NCBI GenBank assembly: GCA_900100095.1 | Contig: FMTN01000018.1 | Coordinates: 1 to 64,000, forward strand | Direction: 5' to 3' | Source: Lachnospiraceae bacterium C10 | Lineage (GTDB): Bacteria; Bacillota; Clostridia; Lachnospirales; Lachnospiraceae | DNA length: 64,000 nt | Made by a program: the position numbers and the translations under genes | The notes under the pieces: model-generated | Told to the model about the DNA's origin: nothing | Database searches by the model: none | The model's input: the letters and a program-made list of their open reading frames with translations, nothing else | Part shown: positions 53,521 to 61,505 of the stretch, in pieces | Layout of the letters: each line of letters begins with the position of its first letter | Numbering within the stretch: position 1 is the first letter of the stretch

Positions 53521-55443
53521 TCACATTTCTTCTACTAAGTCAGCAAAATCTTTCATCGGAAGCGGCTTTGAGAAATAGAAGCCCTGAATCATATCCGACT
53601 CCATGCGACGAACATACTCCAGCTGTTCCTCTGTTTCAACGCCCTCCTGAATGATCTTGGCATTCATGGAATGTACAATGCCGGGAAGTGCCTCTAAGAA
53701 ACGTCCCGCCGACTGATTCTTCTGCGCTTTTAACAAAAGGCTCCGATCCAGCTTGATATTCCGGAATTCTCTGTTAAACAGCCGGGACATATTCGAATAT
53801 CCTGTTCCAAAGTCATCCAGAGAAAAGGAAAATCCGACTTCCTTTAAGCCTTCCAGCACCTTTTTGATTCGCTTACTCTCATCCTCGGCCACGGTTTCTG
53901 TAATCTCAAGATTGATACAGGAGAACGGTACATTGTAACCTTCGACAATCTCCTTGAATTCCTCACCGATTCCCGTGTGATACAGCTGTCTTTGTGCCAC
54001 ATTGATCTCGATATACTGAATGCCTTTCTCCAAAAGCCGGTATTCCTTAAAGGCACGGCAGGTCTCCTCAAGAACATAGCGCCCCAGTTTCAAAATCACC
54101 GGACTTTTCTCAGCGATTGGAATAAATTCCCCCGGAGAAATCAAAGAACCGTCCCTGTCCCGAAGTCTTGCCAGAGCCTCTGCTGCCACATAGCGTTTTT
54201 TCTCAAAACTGTAAATCGGCTGAAACCAGACTTCAAAGGTTCCGTTGTCCAGAGCTTCATCCAGCAGAGTCTCGATATAGCGCTCTCTTACCAGGAAATT
54301 AAGATCCTTGCCCTCATAGACAGTCACCTGATGTCCCTTTTTGTTATAGCGTCTTGTCACAGCATTCATAATATCCCGCAGATTCGAAAAATCCTTCGGA
54401 ATCACAAAGGTGGAAAGAGAGACCTGCAGGTCAATCTCCTGCCCGCAGACTTCCCATCCCTGCTTCATGCGTGAAAGAATCGTCTCCCGGATACGGCTTA
54501 CCTCTTCCTTTCTGCCATCCTGCAGAATAATGCAAAACTGTGCCCGGTCACAGGTATATATCTTATTCATCGGATTCTGTTCCCGCAGAAATGATACGAT
54601 CTCTTCACTCATCTTCTGAAGAGCTTCCACCTCGATTACCTTCTCATGCTCCGAAAAATTAATAATCCGAAAACTTATGATGGTATATTCCAGCCCAATG
54701 GCCAGCATCTTCTGTACTTCTTCGATAAAACCGTAGCGGTTATAACATTTGCAGGCCACATCATATTCACTTTTTGCGTACTCGACAAAAAGAAAAACCG
54801 CCATGTAAGAAAGGGTAATGCAGAGCAGCTCCACCATAAGCCACGGAACCAGATACTGAATCACAGATCCTACTGAAGCAAAAACGATGGAAGACAGTAA
54901 GGCTGCCTTCTTCTTTGTCTGCATATTCTTTCCATAACGGTAAACAAAGAAAATACCAAAAAGAATATAGATAAACACCTCAACATAGACAAGGAACACC
55001 AAGGGTCCTCTATGATATCCGGCATACGCATCCAGATAAAAATATCCGTGATGCCATGGATTGGTCAAAATCATTGCAAGCATGACAAAAAACGGCGTCA
55101 TAATCATTACATGATGCCGTTTCTTTAAGACATGCTGCGCCCCGGTTAAAGACACCAGATACATCACGTACAGAGGAGCCAATGAAATCTGCGAGGCATA
55201 AAATATCATATCGCAAATTTCTCTCGACAGATTCGCCTGCACTGCATTTCCATGATAGAGTGCCGTTCGCCAAAAATTAAAATCCAAAACATTGCACAGA
55301 CATGCGAGTATATTATTTAATAGCATCAAGAGAAAAATACTTCGTTCTACACGACGCTGTATACGGTCTGTAATTGCAAAGAAAAAAAGCATCAAAGAAC
55401 ACAGTAATGCTGCCGCATCAAAGGAAATACTGCTTATACTCAA
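53521..55443 (-). CDS. Membrane EAL-domain c-di-GMP phosphodiesterase
   Basis: 640 residues from TTG 55443, which has AAGGAG ten bases upstream; an ATG 34 codons earlier lacks a site. Six or seven membrane helices (about 8-222) form a sensor. A degenerate GGDEF-like region (about 225-380, no GGDEF motif) follows, then an EAL domain (about 390-635). Key residues are present: Glu422 in AEALARL, Asn481, Glu in LEITET, Asp543-Asp544 in DDFGTGYSN, Lys564 and Glu600 in QEGVE. It should therefore hydrolyse c-di-GMP. It follows the phosphofructokinase in the opposite reading direction of azlC. Confidence 0.9.
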   Translation of the reverse strand: MSISSISFDAAALLCSLMLFFFAITDRIQRRVERSIFLLMLLNNILACLCNVLDFNFWRTALYHGNAVQANLSREICDMIFYASQISLAPLYVMYLVSLTGAQHVLKKRHHVMIMTPFFVMLAMILTNPWHHGYFYLDAYAGYHRGPLVFLVYVEVFIYILFGIFFVYRYGKNMQTKKKAALLSSIVFASVGSVIQYLVPWLMVELLCITLSYMAVFLFVEYAKSEYDVACKCYNRYGFIEEVQKMLAIGLEYTIISFRIINFSEHEKVIEVEALQKMSEEIVSFLREQNPMNKIYTCDRAQFCIILQDGRKEEVSRIRETILSRMKQGWEVCGQEIDLQVSLSTFVIPKDFSNLRDIMNAVTRRYNKKGHQVTVYEGKDLNFLVRERYIETLLDEALDNGTFEVWFQPIYSFEKKRYVAAEALARLRDRDGSLISPGEFIPIAEKSPVILKLGRYVLEETCRAFKEYRLLEKGIQYIEINVAQRQLYHTGIGEEFKEIVEGYNVPFSCINLEITETVAEDESKRIKKVLEGLKEVGFSFSLDDFGTGYSNMSRLFNREFRNIKLDRSLLLKAQKNQSAGRFLEALPGIVHSMNAKIIQEGVETEEQLEYVRRMESDMIQGFYFSKPLPMKDFADLVEEM

Positions 55444-55576
55444 CTTTTCATTACTCCTTAATATCCAAAATGAACGAAACGTGCAATATTTTATACACAA
55501 ATTATAAAAAAAGCAATTAAATACACTAACGCATAAAAGTAACATTTTTTCTTTTATTTATGTTACACTTCTATAT

Positions 55577-56302
55577 ATGAAGAACTATGATAATAAAAAC
55601 GAATTCATCGAAGGGGTAAAAAATTCTTTGCCCATTGTAATTGGATATTTTTCTGTGAGCTTTACCTTCGGCATCATGGCAGCCAAGGCCGGTCTGTCAT
55701 CCGGTCTTGCCACATTGATTTCTGTCACCAACCTGACAAGTGCCGGACAGTTCGCCGGATTGACGCTGATCACAGCACAGGCCTCCTATATTGAAGTCTT
55801 TCTGACACAGCTGATTATCAATCTGCGCTATGGACTGATGTCTTTATCGCTCTCCCAAAAACTTCATCCGTCGGTAACAACCGGCAAACGTCTGCTGATC
55901 GCATTTGCCAATACCGATGAGATTTTTGCGGTATCCGTCAGCAGACCAAAGAAAGTGACCACAGCCTACATGGTCGGACTCGAACTTTTCCCGATTATCG
56001 GGTGGAGCCTTGGTACCTTCGCCGGTGCCGTGACTACCTCCCTCCTGCCGCCTTTTGTACAGTCTGCTCTTGGTGTCGCCCTGTACGGAATGTTCATCGC
56101 CATTGTTCTGCCCCCAGCTCGGTCTCATAAACCGATTGCCTTTGTTGCATTAATGGCCGCTGTCCTATCCGTCATCTTCACCTATGCGCCGGGACTGCAG
56201 CGGATTTCTGCCGGATTTGTTATTATCATCACCACCGTACTTTCCGCCTCCCTTGGGGCGCTTCTCTGGCCGATTCCTGATACGAAGGAGGGAGATTCAT
56301 GA
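55577..56302 (+). CDS. azlC: AzlC-family branched-chain amino acid exporter, large subunit
   Basis: 241 residues with about seven membrane helices and AzlC hallmarks: SLPIVIGYFSVSFTFGIMA, TSAGQFAGLTL and LRYGLMSLSLSQKL. With AzlD it exports branched-chain amino acids. No ribosome binding site is visible before the ATG (TTACACTTCTATAT), which suggests a very short or leaderless message. The stop overlaps the azlD start by four bases (ATGA), so the pair is coupled. Confidence 0.93.
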   Translation: MKNYDNKNEFIEGVKNSLPIVIGYFSVSFTFGIMAAKAGLSSGLATLISVTNLTSAGQFAGLTLITAQASYIEVFLTQLIINLRYGLMSLSLSQKLHPSVTTGKRLLIAFANTDEIFAVSVSRPKKVTTAYMVGLELFPIIGWSLGTFAGAVTTSLLPPFVQSALGVALYGMFIAIVLPPARSHKPIAFVALMAAVLSVIFTYAPGLQRISAGFVIIITTVLSASLGALLWPIPDTKEGDS

Positions 56303-56607
56303 AAATCTACAGCTATATTTTTTTGATGGCCATCACGACGTATTTGATTCGCATGCTTCCACTGGCTCTCTTCCAAAAGGAAATTCGCTCTCCTTTTGTC
56401 AAGAGTTTCCTGTACTACGTTCCTTACGCCTGCCTGACCGCCATGACGATTCCTGCCATCTTTACGGCAACCCAAAGTATCGTAAGCGGCGTTGCCGGCT
56501 TTGTGGTGGCTGTAATTTTAGGCTATCAGAAAAAGAGTCTTCCCATCGTTGCCGGCTTTGCCTGCATCACCGTTATGATAACGGAAGCGATTTTACGAAT
56601 CATTTAA
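56299..56607 (+). CDS. azlD: AzlD-family exporter small subunit
   Basis: 102 residues with three or four membrane helices, starting KIYSYIFLMAITTYLIRMLP, a typical AzlD N-terminus. It forms the two-part exporter with AzlC. Its ATG overlaps the azlC stop, with AAGGAGG located within the end of azlC. Confidence 0.92.
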   Translation: MKIYSYIFLMAITTYLIRMLPLALFQKEIRSPFVKSFLYYVPYACLTAMTIPAIFTATQSIVSGVAGFVVAVILGYQKKSLPIVAGFACITVMITEAILRII

Positions 56608-56645
56608 AAAACGGGAGATGTGATTTCTCACATCTCCCGCTTTTT
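56605..56645. terminator. Bidirectional terminator between azlD and the transglutaminase-like gene
   Basis: CGGGAGATGTGA pairs with TCACATCTCCCG, with A and T runs on either side. It serves both convergent genes. Confidence 0.88.
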
Positions 56646-58008
56646 ACTGATAAAATCGAACCTGTTCCTCAAACAAAGAATCTATAAAATCCTCTTCCAC
56701 CCAGCTGTGGTCTTCCATCAGCTGTTCTTTGGAAATCAGATAGTAATCCTCTCTTATTCTGCCCGGTCGATCCGGAATCGGGTCATCCCAGGTTGTATCC
56801 ACATAACAACCCTTTCCATCGAGAACGACATAATTCCATGCATGGCCACCGCCATTCGCCGTTCCTGTCACAATGGTACTTGGAATATTACACTTATGAG
56901 CCAGTAGATTAAAGGCCTCTGCATATCCGTTACATACCGCACTGTTCTCATTCAAACAGCCGTAGGCATAATAACAGGAATCCTCTGCCGGTGCATCCAG
57001 ATCACACGCTTCTTCATCATAGGCACAGTTAAGAATCAGGTAGTCATGAATGGCTTTTACCTTCTCTTCCTCTGTCATTCCCGGTGTTATGATCTTCGCA
57101 AGGATTTCATCCGCCTTCTGGAAAGACAGCCCGATTCTCTCATCCTCATCCATGCCGGATGTAACACGATAGGTTTTGTATCCGGATCCTTCGACCCAGG
57201 AACAGCTCCAGGTGAAGCGGTACTCTTCAAACTGATACCGGAACTTCTTCAAAAGGCTCTTAATATCAAAAGGTGCATCATCGTAACATAAAAGATTGGT
57301 ACTGTACTTTCCCGCCTTCAGCTGCGACAGAAGATACCGGTAGGTCTCCTTTTCCCCGGTAGCTACAAAGACCTTCTCCAGCTTTGACAAATCATAGGTC
57401 AGATCATAAAAATGGGACTGCGTATAATCCGTATTACTGCTGCGAAGTTTAAGATTTGAATACCCGTCCTTTAACAACCGCTTCTTTACCAGCGGAGCAA
57501 TGACGTCACTGTCATAATCCTTCTTGCATAGGAAACGTACACGCAGGCTCTTCTTGCCCTTCGCCTTGGCGTCTTTTACCAGTCCTGCCACATAAGAGGC
57601 CGCCGCATTCTTATCAGAAAGAACCTTGTATTTCCCGTAGGAGGATACCTTAAAGTCATAGACATAACTCAGATCCTTCTCATGCCAAACCGTCGCAGTC
57701 GACAGCAGTGACAGACCACCGTAGCCCTTTGCCGTAATAACTTCATACACCTTTTCAATTGGAGCACCGTCTGAATGCCAATCGCCAAAATCATACTTGC
57801 TTCGGAATGAAATAGAAATTCTCTTTTTCTTTTTCTTCTGTGCCCGATCTGCCTCCTTCATCACGGCTTTTGCAAAGTCTGCGTAACGGTTATAGGTCTT
57901 AATCGTAGCCTTCGCCTCTGCCCTGACAGGAGCCGATACGGATGGAACCCAAAGCATCAGGCTAAGCACCAGAGCCAGCACACGCTTCGCATATCTGTGG
58001 TTATGCAT
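56644..58008 (-). CDS. Secreted transglutaminase-like protein
   Basis: 454 residues with a signal peptide (RVLALVLSLMLWVPSVSA). Residues about 35-280 have two similar halves with unknown fold (Lys-rich). The C-terminal part (about 300-435) is a transglutaminase-like domain with Cys in SAVCNGYAEAF, His in NGGGHAWNYV and Asp in YVDTTWDDP, all three catalytic residues. Such domains act as peptidases or cross-linkers at the cell surface. No wall anchor is seen. The start ATG is preceded by GGAGAG. The stop lies inside the T run of the shared terminator. Confidence 0.85.
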   Translation of the reverse strand: MHNHRYAKRVLALVLSLMLWVPSVSAPVRAEAKATIKTYNRYADFAKAVMKEADRAQKKKKKRISISFRSKYDFGDWHSDGAPIEKVYEVITAKGYGGLSLLSTATVWHEKDLSYVYDFKVSSYGKYKVLSDKNAAASYVAGLVKDAKAKGKKSLRVRFLCKKDYDSDVIAPLVKKRLLKDGYSNLKLRSSNTDYTQSHFYDLTYDLSKLEKVFVATGEKETYRYLLSQLKAGKYSTNLLCYDDAPFDIKSLLKKFRYQFEEYRFTWSCSWVEGSGYKTYRVTSGMDEDERIGLSFQKADEILAKIITPGMTEEEKVKAIHDYLILNCAYDEEACDLDAPAEDSCYYAYGCLNENSAVCNGYAEAFNLLAHKCNIPSTIVTGTANGGGHAWNYVVLDGKGCYVDTTWDDPIPDRPGRIREDYYLISKEQLMEDHSWVEEDFIDSLFEEQVRFYQ

Positions 58009-58017
58009 AATCTCTCC

Positions 58018-58149
58018 TTTTCAAGTCTCGCTCGCGAGACTTGGCGCGAGATTTGCGTCAGCGTAGCTGACATATTTCATATTCAAATCTCTGCGCATCC
58101 TCGCGGAGCGTTTATCTCAGTCGGAGATTGTAACCCCGACTGAGATAAA
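58018..58149. repeat. Cluster of inverted repeats between the transglutaminase-like and patatin genes
   Basis: Three structures lie in a row: CAAGTCTCGC/GCGAGACTTG at 58022-58043; an outer pair at 58044-58055 and 58084-58096 enclosing GTCAGC/GCTGAC at 58057-58071; and a 14-bp stem at 58111-58124/58136-58149 that spans the patatin stop codon. Related TCTCGCTCG pieces occur at 45239 and 53495. Confidence 0.65.
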
Positions 58150-58977
58150 TTCTTTTATTTCCATGAGTTTCTTTGTTGCCACATCTCTTCCGGCCTGATA
58201 CACTCTCTCGAGTTCCGCCGGATCCTTCTCTGTCCGGGAAATAGCAAGATCCTCCTCCGGCCGGATGACAAGAGCCCGTCCCGCCTTTTCACGTTCTGCA
58301 ATCTCTTCCATCTGACGCGCATAGGCTTCATGCCGCACAAGCATGGCCTTTCGAATCTCCGGGTATTTGCGAAAGAACCATCCCGGTATTGTCGTCTTCT
58401 TTTTTACATAGGAGGCCGGCCTTGTCAAAATGATGACATTGTGATCATAACCGTTCTCCTCCATGACCTGATATGGAACCGAGCATACAATCCCCCCGTC
58501 TAAAAGCAAATGTCCGTCGATGGCAACCGGATGTGACACCAGCGGCATAGAGGCAGATGCCTGCATCCATTTCGTATCCACTTCGCCACCATCCACGCAT
58601 TTATGAAAGAGACACTCCCCAGTCTTCACCTCGGTCGCTCCCACATAAAATTCCATCGGATTCTCCTGAAACGCTTTCTGATCAAAGGGATCCAATTCCT
58701 GCGGAATTCTTCGGTAACAAAAGTCAACACCAAAGTAATCGCCGGTTGTAATCCAAGACCGAAGACTTGCAAATCTCGGATCCTTGCTGTATTTCTTATT
58801 GTAACGAATGGTTCGCCCGATCTGTCCCGACTTTACATTACAGCCAAAGACCGCTCCTGCCGAAATCCCGGCCATCCCGTCAAAGCGAATCCCTTCTTCC
58901 ATTAACACATCTGTGACACCTGCGGTAAACATTCCACGCATGGCACCACCTTCTAACACCAGTCCGTTCTTCATCAT
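58117..58977 (-). CDS. Patatin-like phospholipase
   Basis: 286 residues. The oxyanion loop GGAMRGMF, the nucleophile Ser in GISAGA and the Asp in LLDGGIV form the Ser-Asp dyad of patatin lipid hydrolases. It resembles the bacterial RssA/YjjU-type group. No signal peptide is seen, so it is cytoplasmic. The start ATGATG overlaps the stop of the Dabb gene (ATGA), showing coupled translation. The last codons lie inside a long inverted repeat that probably terminates transcription. Confidence 0.92.
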   Translation of the reverse strand: MMKNGLVLEGGAMRGMFTAGVTDVLMEEGIRFDGMAGISAGAVFGCNVKSGQIGRTIRYNKKYSKDPRFASLRSWITTGDYFGVDFCYRRIPQELDPFDQKAFQENPMEFYVGATEVKTGECLFHKCVDGGEVDTKWMQASASMPLVSHPVAIDGHLLLDGGIVCSVPYQVMEENGYDHNVIILTRPASYVKKKTTIPGWFFRKYPEIRKAMLVRHEAYARQMEEIAEREKAGRALVIRPEEDLAISRTEKDPAELERVYQAGRDVATKKLMEIKEFISVGVTISD

Positions 58978-59279
58978 GATATCTCAAAATCCAGGCAGGT
59001 TCTGCTCTTCGTATATGGTCTGACCTTCTCATTGGCAACAGCCACATGATCCGGATGAACAGCATATTCCTTCAAGGCCTCTTCACTCTCCAATATACTG
59101 TCCAGCATCACATCCGCATTCGAACTTGCAAGCCCCTTATGATACACATGAACTTCCTTAAGTCCCGGTACTTTGCCGACAAGACCTTCAAGACCTTCCT
59201 TTATGCCTGCCGTTACGCTCTCCACTTCTGCTGCAGACAGCTCATCCTTAAGCTGCCATAAAATTACATGTCTTACCAT
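58974..59279 (-). CDS. Dabb-domain (stress-responsive alpha/beta barrel) protein
   Basis: 101 residues forming one ferredoxin-like Dabb domain (MVRHVILWQLKDE, VHPDHVAVANEKVRPY). These small proteins dimerise; their biochemical role is mostly unknown. The start is ATG 59279 with GGAGAGGAG upstream. It is translated just ahead of the patatin-like gene, so the two form a small operon. Confidence 0.88.
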   Translation of the reverse strand: MVRHVILWQLKDELSAAEVESVTAGIKEGLEGLVGKVPGLKEVHVYHKGLASSNADVMLDSILESEEALKEYAVHPDHVAVANEKVRPYTKSRTCLDFEIS

Positions 59280-59439
59280 AACCTTCTCCTCTCCACTGCA
59301 TTTTCCTGTAATAACTGACACTTACAGCTGTATTATATCCTACTCCCGACCAAATCTGTATGTTATTTCTTTCATTTTGTGCCATGACTTTCTTTATACT
59401 TTTTTCAGAACTTAAACACAATTTGTTCACATTCACCCT

Positions 59440-59531
59440 GTATCATTAGAACCATCAAAGGAGCAACGCCTTTGAACATAAATTTTCATACTCCCCCTCT
59501 TAAGAAGTCGCCCATCCGGCGACTTTTTTTT
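59440..59531 (+). ncRNA. Possible short terminated transcript
   Basis: In the 355-base gap 59280-59634 a plus-strand stretch has a TATCAT at 59441, a CAAAGG/CCTTTG hairpin and a strong terminator at 59505-59531, but no convincing gene. A TTG at 59472 with AAAGGAG upstream opens a frame that runs through the terminator, so a peptide is doubtful. The rest of the gap holds only the opposing terminator. Confidence 0.3.
59505..59531 (+). terminator. Orphan intrinsic terminator
   Basis: AGTCGCC pairs with GGCGACT, followed by eight T on the plus strand. No annotated gene ends in it. Confidence 0.75.
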
Positions 59532-59563
59532 GCATTTTTTATTTCCTTGGCTCGTTGTTCTAC

Positions 59564-59597
59564 AAAAAACATCCCTCAGAGTGATCCGAGGGATGTT
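59564..59597 (-). terminator. Intrinsic terminator after the GGGtGRT gene
   Basis: AACATCCCTC pairs with GAGGGATGTT, followed by six T on the minus strand. Confidence 0.9.
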
Positions 59598-59634
59598 TCG
59601 TAAACATATATATGCTTTTATCTAGCACTTCTTC

Positions 59635-60645
59635 TTAGAACTTACCAGCGTCAGCAGCCTCCTGAACGGATACTGCAACTGCAACTGTTGCACCTACCAT
59701 TGGGTTGTTACCCATTCCGATAAGACCCATCATCTCTACGTGAGCCGGAACAGAAGAAGAACCTGCGAACTGTGCATCAGAGTGCATACGTCCCATAGTA
59801 TCTGTCATACCGTAGGAAGCAGGACCTGCAGCCATGTTATCCGGGTGAAGTGTACGTCCTGTACCGCCGCCTGAAGCTACGGAGAAGTACTTCTTACCCT
59901 GCTCAACACATTCCTTCTTGTATGTTCCTGCAACCGGATGCTGGAAACGAGTAGGGTTAGTAGAGTTACCAGTGATGGAAACGCCAACCTTCTCGTGGTG
60001 CATGATAGCTACACCTTCCTGAACATCGTCAGCACCGTAGCACTTAACTGTTGCACGAAGACCTGTAGAATATGGAGTCTCAGAAACGATGTTAAGCTTT
60101 GCAGCCTTGTAATCGTACTTTGTCTCAACAAATGTAAATCCGTTGATACGAGAGATAATCTGAGCAGCATCCTTACCAAGACCGTTAAGGATAACACGAA
60201 GAGGGTTCTTACGAACCTTGTTAGCCTTCTCAGCAATACCGATCGCACCCTCAGCAGCTGCGAAAGACTCATGACCAGCTAAGAAAGCGAAACACTCAGT
60301 CTCTTCCTCAAGAAGCATCTTACCAAGGTTACCATGGCCAAGACCTACCTTACGGTGATCTGCTACAGAACCAGGGATACAGAAAGCCTGAAGACCTTCA
60401 CCGATTGCAGCAGCAGCATCAGCTGCACGACGGCAACCCTTCTTGATTGCGATAGCTGCACCAACAGTGTAAGCCCACTTTGCGTTCTCAAAGCAGATAC
60501 CCTGGATACCCTCTACCATGTGATATACATCAAGACCAGCATCTTCTGTGATCTTCTTTGCTTCTTCAATATCTTTGATGCCGTACTGACTTAAAGCCTC
60601 GTTGATCTGCTTAATTCTTGCATCATAATTTTCAAATAAAGCCAT
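59635..60645 (-). CDS. GGGtGRT family protein
   Basis: 336 residues. It carries the family's name motif SVASGGGTGRTLHPDN and many Gly-rich turns. The family is conserved in anaerobic Firmicutes and some archaea, without an assigned reaction. No membrane segment or signal is present, so it is cytoplasmic. The codons are strongly biased, as in pckA, pointing to high expression. It follows the NifU-like gene by 24 bases, the usual pairing for this family, which suggests a joint role, perhaps involving Fe-S chemistry. Confidence 0.9.
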   Translation of the reverse strand: MALFENYDARIKQINEALSQYGIKDIEEAKKITEDAGLDVYHMVEGIQGICFENAKWAYTVGAAIAIKKGCRRAADAAAAIGEGLQAFCIPGSVADHRKVGLGHGNLGKMLLEEETECFAFLAGHESFAAAEGAIGIAEKANKVRKNPLRVILNGLGKDAAQIISRINGFTFVETKYDYKAAKLNIVSETPYSTGLRATVKCYGADDVQEGVAIMHHEKVGVSITGNSTNPTRFQHPVAGTYKKECVEQGKKYFSVASGGGTGRTLHPDNMAAGPASYGMTDTMGRMHSDAQFAGSSSVPAHVEMMGLIGMGNNPMVGATVAVAVSVQEAADAGKF

Positions 60646-60669
60646 CTTGTTCTATCTCCTTTCTCTTAA

Positions 60670-61362
60670 TTACTCTTTACGTGGATCGATGAACTTAACA
60701 GCATCATCAATGCGGCCGTACTGACCCTTAGCCTTCTCCCAGGCTGTGTTAGGATCATCACCCTTCTTGATAAAGTCAGTCATCTTACCTAAGGAGACAT
60801 ACTTATAACCGATAACAGTATCGTCCTTATCCAGAGCCAAGTCTGTTACGTAACCCTCTGTCATCTCAAGGTAACGAACGCCCTTTGCCTTGGTTGCGTA
60901 CATTGTACCAACCTGAGAACGAAGTCCCTTACCCAGATCCTCAAGACCTGCACCAACGAGAAGTCCGTCATCAGAGAATGCAGACTGTGTACGTCCGTAA
61001 ACAATCTGAAGGAACAGCTCACGCATAGCAGTATTGATAGCATCACATACTAAGTCAGTGTTAAGAGCCTCAAGGATTGTCTTACCCTGAAGGATCTCAG
61101 CTGCCATAGCTGCAGAGTGAGTCATACCGGAACATCCGATTGTCTCAATTAATGCCTCTTCGATGATACCCTCTTTAACATTCAGAGAGATCTTGCAGGC
61201 ACCCTGCTGAGGAGCACACCAGCCTACACCGTGTGTAAATCCGGAAATATCCTCAATCTTCTTTGCATGGACCCACTTTCCTTCTTCAGGAATTGGAGCT
61301 GGCTCATGCTTTGCACCCTTAGCAACAAGGCACATGTTCTCAACTTCGCTTGTGTAATTCAT
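60670..61362 (-). CDS. NifU-like iron-sulfur scaffold-type protein
   Basis: 230 residues. The region about 40-130 resembles the IscU/NifU scaffold: Cys in GWCAPQQGACK and in IGCSGMTHSAAMAAEIL, with a possible further ligand in LVCDA. Compared with IscU the ligand set is altered and a C-terminal extension of about 100 residues is added. It is probably a specialised relative rather than the general scaffold; no sufS or iscS is nearby. Expression looks high from codon use. AAAGGAG precedes the ATG. It heads the pair with the GGGtGRT gene. Confidence 0.82.
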   Translation of the reverse strand: MNYTSEVENMCLVAKGAKHEPAPIPEEGKWVHAKKIEDISGFTHGVGWCAPQQGACKISLNVKEGIIEEALIETIGCSGMTHSAAMAAEILQGKTILEALNTDLVCDAINTAMRELFLQIVYGRTQSAFSDDGLLVGAGLEDLGKGLRSQVGTMYATKAKGVRYLEMTEGYVTDLALDKDDTVIGYKYVSLGKMTDFIKKGDDPNTAWEKAKGQYGRIDDAVKFIDPRKE

Positions 61363-61505
61363 TGCGTTCTCCTTTCACACATACAGTTTTGGTCTATGAA
61401 AGTGATCAGCTTATGCAAGGCTGATACTTATTCCCAAAATTCGCTACTTATTTTCTCATACTTTTTATGTTTCGTAAAGGGCTTTGATATATTTTTAACA
61501 AGAAC

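Noticed and set aside
59472-59600. Small peptide starting at TTG 59472
   Set aside because: The frame runs through a strong intrinsic terminator and has no conserved features.
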